Part shown: one piece after another, positions 58,060 to 64,000 of the stretch
How positions within the stretch are numbered: the first letter of the stretch is position 1
Layout: each line of letters begins with the position of its first letter
Source: Archivesica marissinica
Taxonomy: Eukaryota; Mollusca; Bivalvia; Venerida; Vesicomyidae
Assembly (NCBI GenBank): GCA_014843695.1
Contig: JABXNX010000024.1
Coordinates: forward strand, 124,001 to 188,000
Direction of reading: 5' to 3'
DNA length: 64,000 nucleotides
The notes under the pieces: model-generated
The model's input: only the letters and a program-made list of their open reading frames with translations
Told to the model about the DNA's origin: nothing
Database searches by the model: none
Made by a program: the position numbers and the translations under genes

Positions 58060-58360
58060 AGAATGTGTGTTTCACGTTTATTTATCGTCGCTACCGGTTG
58101 CCCATATGAGCGATGCCTCCTGAAGAAATTAGTCAGTTTAGATTTTTGGAGGATAGTGCAATGATACAGACAGAGACCCATTCCAGAGTCTCCTCTGGTT
58201 CTTTTATGTGCACGGTGTAAAGCACCAACACGAGACCTCGGTTTAACGTCCCATCTGAAAGACTGTTAATTTTATTAAGGTCAGACGGGGGATCGAACCT
58301 GCGATCCCTGGATTACCATTCCAGCGTGTTACCACTGGACTACAGATCCGTCTGTAAAGC
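58060..58360 (-). mobile_element. tRNA-headed SINE, family C
   Basis: The full-length copy ends with an intact head on the minus strand (GATCTGTAGTCCAGTGGTAA and B box GGTTCGATCC), only 36 bp upstream of exon 8. Confidence 0.8.
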
Positions 58361-58396
58361 ACAGTTGTGTCATATTTCAGTGACACTTTGTTTCAG

Positions 58397-58514
58397 GGAA
58401 CTAACGAACCAGACCTGCTAAATGCTAAGCTCATCGAGAGGGCTAAAGACCTGAAAGCTCCTTTTATCCAATGTTACAAGTATTTCCACTGGATATCTAT
58501 GTCACAACTTCAAG
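58397..58514 (+). CDS. ROCO gene exon 8
   Basis: The exon is 118 nt, entering in phase 0 and leaving in phase 1, with acceptor tgtttcag and donor GTAAAC. It encodes GTNEPDLLNAKLIERAKDLK, then APFIQCYKYFHWISMSQLQ. Typical of the region after COR. Confidence 0.85.
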
Positions 58515-58559
58515 GTAAACTGTGTATTTAGTGTGAAGTGTTTGTTTATTATAGTGCCA

Positions 58560-58795
58560 CCCCTATTTAAAGGGCCAGCCATTTCTAACTTATGAGACAT
58601 CTGTTTTTATGAACATCAGTACTTCCCGATTCCTATGCTTGTATGCCAGGCACCAGGCAGGTAGGCAATCGGTAACCATTATTTAACTAGCTGGCGGCTC
58701 ACCAACCGGCCATATCAGAACAAACCCCTGATGAGATTCGAACCTTCGACCTCCCGCTCCGTAGGCGGACGTCTTAACCACTAGGCAACGAAGAA
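58560..58795 (-). mobile_element. tRNA-headed SINE, family G
   Basis: The minus strand reads GTTGCCTAGTGGTTAAGACG, then TAGGGAGCGG-like GGAGCGGGAGGTCGAAGG and the B box GGTTCGAATCTC. Confidence 0.6.
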
Positions 58796-59015
58796 AGTAC
58801 CGTTAACTGCTAATTGTGTATTTAAACCTTGTTTATTCAAATGTTTGCTGAGTGTTGAATAATATTGTGATTATGCTCTGGACAGAGTGACCCAATAACT
58901 AACTCTATAAAGGAAACAAAACTGTAGTCATGTATCTAATATAACCTACCTCTTGACACCCTTATCCATCCCCCCCAACATAGAAACACCTCTAAATGCT
59001 TTTATTGTGAAAGTC

Positions 59016-59242
59016 TGATAGCGCAGTTGTAGCATATTTGCTTCAGGTGCGAAAGGCCCGGAGTTCGCACCCAGCTGCAGCTGTTATGATTGTGTCCTTA
59101 GGCAAGGAATTAAAATTTCCACAGTGCCTCTTCTCTCTCCCTCGTGGCGATGGATTCCATCAGGAATGAGGTCTCGAGAGCGATTAATATAATTATATAA
59201 GAACTTGTTTTGCAATCGAGCTAAAATAAATTTGAATAGACT
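59016..59242 (+). mobile_element. SINE family E
   Basis: The head is tctgatagcgcagttgtagc, the B-box-like sequence is gagttcgcaccc, and the tail cgtggcgatggattccatca. Confidence 0.7.
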
Positions 59243-59264
59243 AATGCTTTTATCCATTGCATAT

Positions 59265-59640
59265 CAAATTGCCTCTAGATGCTCTTATCCATTCCCCACA
59301 TAGAAATGACTCTCAACACCCTTATCCATTCCCCACATATATATTCGCTCTCAACACCCTTATCCATTCCCCACATATATATTCGCTCTCAACACCCTTA
59401 TCCATTCCCCACATAGAAACGCCTCTCAACACCCTTATCCATACCCCACATAGAAACGCCTCTCAACACCCTTATCCATACCCCACATAGAAACGCCTCT
59501 CAACACCCTTATCCATACCCCACATAGAAATGCCTCTCAACACCCTTATCCATACCCCACATAGAAACGCATCTCAACACCCTTATCAATACCCCACATA
59601 GAAACGCATCTCAACACCCTTATCCATACCCCACATAGAC
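59265..59640. repeat. 37-bp minisatellite, about 10 copies
   Basis: The unit contains aacacccttatccatacccc and acatagaaacgcctctc. It passes directly into the next array. Confidence 0.95.
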
Positions 59641-60419
59641 TTGAATACCTGACCATGTATTGTTGACACTGAAGCGTGTATGTTTGTGCATGTAGGGCCT
59701 ACTATATATATATATATGACTTGAATACCTGACCATGTATTGTTGACACTGAAGCGTGTCTGTTTGTGCGTGTAGGGCCTACTATTATATATATGACTTG
59801 AATACCTGACCATGTATTGTTGACACTGAAGCGTGTCTGTTTGTGCGTGTAGGGCCTACTATATATATATATATATATATATATATGACTTGAATACCTG
59901 ACCATGTATTGTTGACACTGAAGCATGTTTGTTTGTGCGTGTAGGGCCTACTATTATATATATGACTTGAATACCTGACCATGTATTGTTGACACTGAAG
60001 CGTGTCTGTTTGTGCGTGTAGGGCCTACTATTATATATATGACTTGAATACCTGACCATGTATTGTTACACTGAGGCATGTCTGTTTGTGCGTGTAGGGC
60101 CTACTATATATATATATGACTTGAATATCTGACCATGTATTGTTGACACTGAAGCGTGTCTGTTTGTGCGTGTAGGGCCTACTATATATATATATATGAC
60201 TTGAATATCTGACCATGTATTGTTGACACTGAAGCGTGTCTGTTTGTGCGTGTAGGGCCTACTATATATATATATATGACTTGAATACCTGACCATGTAT
60301 TGTTGACACTGAAGCATGTTTGTTTGTGCGTGTAGGGCCTACTATTATATATATGACTTGAATACCTGACCATGTATTGTTGACACTGAAGCATGTCTGT
60401 TTGTGCATGTAGGGCCTAC

Positions 60420-60450
<31 letters not shown>

Positions 60451-61000
60451 ACTTGAATACCTGACCATGTATGTTGACACTGAAGCATGTTTGTTTGTGC
60501 GTGTAGGCCTACTATATATATATATATGACTTGAATATCTGACCATGTATTGTTGACACTGAAGCGTGTCTGTTTGTGCGTGTAGGGCCTACTATATATA
60601 TATATATGACTTGAATATCTGACCATGTATTGTTGACACTGAAGCGTGTCTGTTTGTGCGTGTAGGGCCTACTATATATATATATATATATATGACTTGA
60701 ATACCTGACCATGTATTGTTGACACTGAAGCATGTCTGTTTGTGCGTGTAGGGCCTACTATTATATATATATGACTTGAATACCTGACCATGTATTGTTG
60801 ACACTGAAGCGTGTCTGTTTGTGCGTGTAGGGCCTACTATTATATATATATGACTTGAATACCTGACCATGTATTGTTGACACTGAAGCATGTCTGTTTG
60901 TGCGTGTAGGGCCTACTATTATATATATATGACTTGAATACCTGACCATGTATTGTTGACACTGAAGCGTGTCTGTTTGTGCGTGTAGGGCCTACTATTC
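59640..61000. repeat. ~76-bp array with variable (TA)n, about 18 copies, next to exon 9
   Basis: Units contain gacttgaatacctgaccatg, tattgttgacactgaagc and gtttgtgcgtgtagggccta, followed by a TA tract of varying length. The last unit ends about 20 bp before the acceptor of exon 9, and gcgtgtag in each unit is itself acceptor-like. Confidence 0.95.
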
Positions 61001-61020
61001 CAGTTTGTTATGTATTACAG

Positions 61021-61225
61021 AGAAGATGCCAGCAAACAGTCGAGAAGTTGCAGACTTTGACTTTCAGTTACAACAGAGTGTGGTAGCATTACAGGAATTA
61101 AATAATGATCTAGTTGTGGATACGGCCATCTTGTATAGCATGGCTGATGTACCTGGACCAGAGGAAACAGAGAAACTCCCTCCATCTCTTGTCAGGGACG
61201 ACATACTGCGCTGGGGACATACTTG
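61021..61225 (+). CDS. ROCO gene exon 9: linker and approach to TIR
   Basis: The exon is 205 nt, entering in phase 1 and leaving in phase 2, with acceptor tgtattacag and donor GTATGT. It encodes KMPANSREVADFDFQLQQSV, then VALQELNNDLVVDTAILYSM, with likely helical character, and ends RDDILRWGHT. An alternative acceptor at gcgtgtag (61008) would break the phase with exon 8, so I prefer 61021. Confidence 0.8.
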
Positions 61226-61242
61226 GTATGTAAATGTTTGCG

Positions 61243-61503
61243 TGTGTGTGTTTTACGTTTATTTATCATCGCTACCGATTAGTCATTTTAGATTATGGAG
61301 GCTAGAGCAATGATACAGACAGTGATCCTTTTCAGAGTCTCCTCTGGTTCTTTTACATTCACAATGTAAATCACCGACACAAGACCTTGGCTTAAAGTCC
61401 AATCTGAAAGACTTAATTTTATTAGGGTCAGATGGGGGATCGAACCTGCGATCCTTGGATTACCAGTCCAGTATGTTACCACTGGACTACAGATCCATCT
61501 GTA
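61243..61503 (-). mobile_element. SINE family C
   Basis: The head on the minus strand is GATCTGTAGTCCAGTGGTAA with B box GGTTCGATCC. It lies 18 bp downstream of exon 9. Confidence 0.75.
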
Positions 61504-61735
61504 TATTAATGTTTGCACCAATCATTAATATTATTAATCTAAATTTAAAAGAACAAGCATGCGGTTGTAGCCATAAACATGTACATTTATATTATTAATT
61601 TACTAAATTAATTTGTATTAAGTAACCACCCACAAGAAGTTCAAAAAGTGGTGACTAAGCATGAATGGTCTTATAATACAACCTAATGTGTTGCTCAGCA
61701 ACAGAACCTGAATGAAAATGATCTGTTAATAGACT

Positions 61736-61736
61736 T

Positions 61737-61791
<55 letters not shown>
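61736..61791. repeat. (TC)n microsatellite
   Basis: About 27 tc dinucleotides. Confidence 0.98.
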
Positions 61792-61793
<2 letters not shown>

Positions 61794-61884
61794 AGCAAGT
61801 TTCACTACAGTTTGGTTATCTAGCTCATGAGGCATTTATTGATGAATATATTATTCAATGTTATGGAATTGATAATGTGCTATT

Positions 61885-62411
61885 GTTACAGTGGTTTAGC
61901 AATTGTTTAACATTTATACTTCTCTTTGTTACAGTTGGTTTAGCAATCAATTAAAGTTTATATTTCTCTTTGTTACAATTGGTTTAGCAATTGTTTAAAG
62001 TTTATACTTCTCTTTGTTACAGTTGGTTTAGCAATCATTTAAAGTTTATACTTCTCTTTGTACAGTTGGTTTAGCAATTGTTTAAAATTTATACTTCTCT
62101 TTGTACAGTTGGTTTAGCAATTGTTTAAAGTTTATACTTCTCTTTGTACAGTTGGTTTAGCAATCATTTAAAGTTTATACTTCTCTTTGTACAGTTGGTT
62201 TAGCAATTGTTTAAAGTTTATACTTCTCTTTGTACAGTTGGTTTAGCAATCATTTAAAGTTTATACTTCTCTTTGTACAGTTGGTTTAGCAATCGTTTAA
62301 AGTTTATACTTCTCTTTGTTACAGTTGGTTTAGCAATTGTTTAAAGTTTATACTTCTCTTTGTTACAGTTGGTTTAGCAATTGTTTAAAGTTTATACATC
62401 TCTTTGTGCAG
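61885..62411 (+). repeat. ~43-bp array built on the exon 10 acceptor, about 12 copies
   Basis: Each unit ends ttctctttgttacag (or tttgtacag) followed by ttggttt, which are the acceptor and first bases of exon 10, then agcaattgtttaaag. The last unit is the functional junction, with tttgtgcag. Confidence 0.9.
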
Positions 62412-62643
62412 TTGGTTTTCTGAGGATATGGACAACGTCAGTGTCGTTGACATGACTGCAGCGATAAAAAACTGCAAGATACTCCTCGTGTTCATCTCGG
62501 ACGACTTTGAGCGCGACTCCAAATGTCGTGATATGTTCCTGTATGCCAAAGAAACGATGAATAAAGATATTATCATCATTGTGCTGGGACATAGCCTCGA
62601 GTGGCAGAATAAAGACTTGGGAATGAAGATTGGCACACAGGAG
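62412..62643 (+). CDS. ROCO gene exon 10: TIR domain
   Basis: The exon is 232 nt, entering in phase 2 and leaving in phase 0, with donor GTATGC. It encodes WFSEDMDNVSVVDMTAAIKN, then CKILLVFISDDFERDSKCRD and MFLYAKETMNKDIIIIVLG. The order of I-x-x-C/S-K, hydrophobic strand, SDDF, S-x-x-C, E/F-x-x-A and I-I-I-V-L-G is that of TIR domains. The N-terminal TIR strand is not obvious in exon 9, and the C-terminal part lies beyond the window, so catalytic competence for NAD+ cleavage cannot be judged. Confidence 0.85.
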
Positions 62644-62665
62644 GTATGCTCATCTAAAACACCAA

Positions 62666-62868
62666 TTAACCCTTAACCTGCTAATTACGACTAAAGTCCA
62701 TTTTGCAAACAGCATAGATGCTGTTTGCTATTTGGATAGTGGAGCTAAAACACTTGTCTGAATAGCAAACGACATAGATCCTGATCAGACGTGGCATTCC
62801 GCCATGTCTGATCAGGATCTATGTTGTTTGCACATTCTGTCCAATTTATTCGGCAGTTTAAGGGTTAA
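62666..62868. mobile_element. TTAA-flanked fold-back MITE
   Basis: The termini CCCTTAACCTGC and GCAGTTTAAGGG are inverted directly inside TTAA. The interior arms (tagatcctgatcagacgtgg, catgtctgatcaggatcta) form a long hairpin. Confidence 0.75.
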
Positions 62869-62934
62869 CATATAGCTCAGAAGTAGAAATTAGGAGTAAT
62901 GGTCATTGATATCAATAGATTTATGCACATTTAT

Positions 62935-63145
62935 ATTAGCTTGATTGCTAAACAAATATTTACAACATTTGACTAACCACTCATGAGATCTCATTCCTGA
63001 TATCGAGGGAGAGAAAAGATGTAGATTGGCAATGTAGATTTAAGTACCTGGCCTAAGCACACTACCACCTTGGTTCTGGTGAGGTTCAAACTAACAACCT
63101 CCTAATTACGTGGAAGATGCCATATCCAATACACCACAGAGGCTC
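62935..63145 (-). mobile_element. SINE family E, diverged
   Basis: It has the tail (complement of gagatctcattcctgat) and a head remnant with complement of ccaatacaccacagaggc. Confidence 0.55.
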
Positions 63146-63215
63146 AATCAATAAAAGCAACGTAATCAAAGATACTTGTATGTATTTTAAGTTTATGGTG
63201 ATTTGTGTATGTATT

Positions 63216-63517
63216 GGTACAGTGTGTGTTTTACATTTATTTATCGTCGCTACCGGTTGCCCATATGAGTGACGCCTCCTGAAGAGATTAGTCATTTTAG
63301 ATTTTTGGAGGATATCCAATGATACAGAGAGAGACCCATTCCAGAATCTCCTCTTGTTCTTTTACACGCACGGTGTAAAGCACCGACACGAGACCTCGGT
63401 TTAACGTCCCATCTGAAAGACTGTTAATTATATTAGGGTCAGATGGGGGATCGAACCTGCGATCCCTGGATTACCAGTCCAGCATGTTACCACTGGACTA
63501 CAGATCCGTCTGTAATA
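63216..63517 (-). mobile_element. SINE family C
   Basis: A full-length copy with intact head (GATCTGTAGTCCAGTGGTAA) and B box GGTTCGATCC on the minus strand. Confidence 0.8.
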
Positions 63518-63599
63518 TGTATTGGTACAGTACAAAGTAATGGCTTTATATGCTTTCTGCATAAATAATTAATGACGTTTGTAAATTGTATGTTTATCA

Positions 63600-64000
63600 A
63601 ACATTAATGAATTATAAGTTAATTATCTTTTATGTATTTTTCACATAGGTTAATGTCCTCAATATGTTCCGCATAAATTAGTGGTCTTTGTATGTGTTCA
63701 GCATTAATGGTGTTTAAATATCTTCAGCATAAATTAATGGCCTTTTTATATTCAGTGTGAACTATTTTTGCATAAATGAATGGCCCTTTTATTATGTTCA
63801 ACATAAATTAATGACCTTTTATTATATTCAGCATATATTACTGGCCTATTTATAAAATTACGTTCAGCATAAATTAAAAGCCTTTTTATATGTTCAACTT
63901 ATCAAATTCAAATTAATGGCCCTTTTTATGATATTATATTCAGCATAAAATTAATGGACTTTGTATATATTCAGCATAAAATTAATGGACTTTATATTCA
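63600..64000. repeat. Diverged ~28-bp repeat
   Basis: Degenerate copies of ttcagcataaattaatggcc run with variable T-rich spacers to the window end. There is no exon among them that I can support. Confidence 0.75.

Larger units (their letters stand above)
45854..62643 (+). other. ROCO-family gene with Roc, COR and TIR domains, partial
   Basis: Ten exons join in phase into about 501 codons. In order: the end of the Roc GTPase (exons 1-2), COR (exons 3-4), the segment after COR (exons 5-8), a linker (exon 9) and a TIR domain (exon 10). Family knowledge: ROCO proteins pair a Ras-like Roc GTPase with a COR dimerisation domain. A TIR domain mediates signalling contacts or NAD+ cleavage, and this combination is expected in cytoplasmic signalling or immunity. 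The P-loop and switch regions of Roc would be encoded upstream of 45854 and are not visible, nor are the gene's end or the remaining TIR strands. Five of its ten exons carry a tandem array that includes or closely abuts one of their splice sites. Function is inferred from domains only. Confidence 0.85.

Overview
The window is eukaryotic genomic DNA from an animal, most likely a mollusc and probably a bivalve. The basis is GT-AG introns with short exons, many tRNA-headed SINEs, TA-flanked and TTAA-flanked MITEs, FLYWCH/MULE transposase sequence, and a ROCO-TIR gene of a type I associate with molluscan gene expansions. The species assignment is inference. There are no bacterial-style operons. 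Roughly half of the window is tandem repeat, and position 41875-42874 is an assembly gap of exactly 1000 N.

Layout. (1) 51-3067: a FLYWCH plus MULE-type transposase, broken by a frameshift, lies between two ~0.7 kb inverted arms. Each arm carries its own flanking direct repeat. (2) 4245-30455, minus strand: 13 exons of one gene, with reading phase conserved across every junction (1888 nt, about 629 codons). The first exons resemble an MSP (major sperm protein)-type beta-sandwich; the rest I do not recognise. Its introns are filled with minisatellites, SINEs and MITEs. (3) 30.5-45.8 kb: three large satellites (57, 49 and 77/27 bp monomers) and the gap, with no recognisable exon. (4) 45854-62643, plus strand: 10 exons, in phase, of a ROCO-family protein. 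They cover the end of the Roc GTPase, COR, the region after COR and a TIR domain (1503 nt, about 501 codons). The gene continues past the window.

The two genes point away from each other (head to head). Both lack their 5' exons, which would have to lie in the satellite/gap interval. TIR-containing ROCO proteins are expected to be intracellular signalling or innate-immune GTPases; nothing in the sequence links the minus-strand gene to them functionally.

The most unusual signal is where the tandem arrays start. Six arrays have monomers that contain an exon-intron junction of the adjacent real exon: 15.85-17.75, 17.88-20.58, 46.19-46.62, 49.58-52.31, 54.13-55.53 and 61.88-62.41 kb. Splice sites, with some coding sequence, have thus been copied from 4 to about 135 times inside the introns. 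Three others are seeded from transposable elements: a SINE body gives the 25-bp satellite, a SINE head gives the 77/27-bp satellite, and a MITE interior gives the 57-bp satellite. The very long stop-free reading frames in these arrays are by-products of monomer length and composition, not genes.
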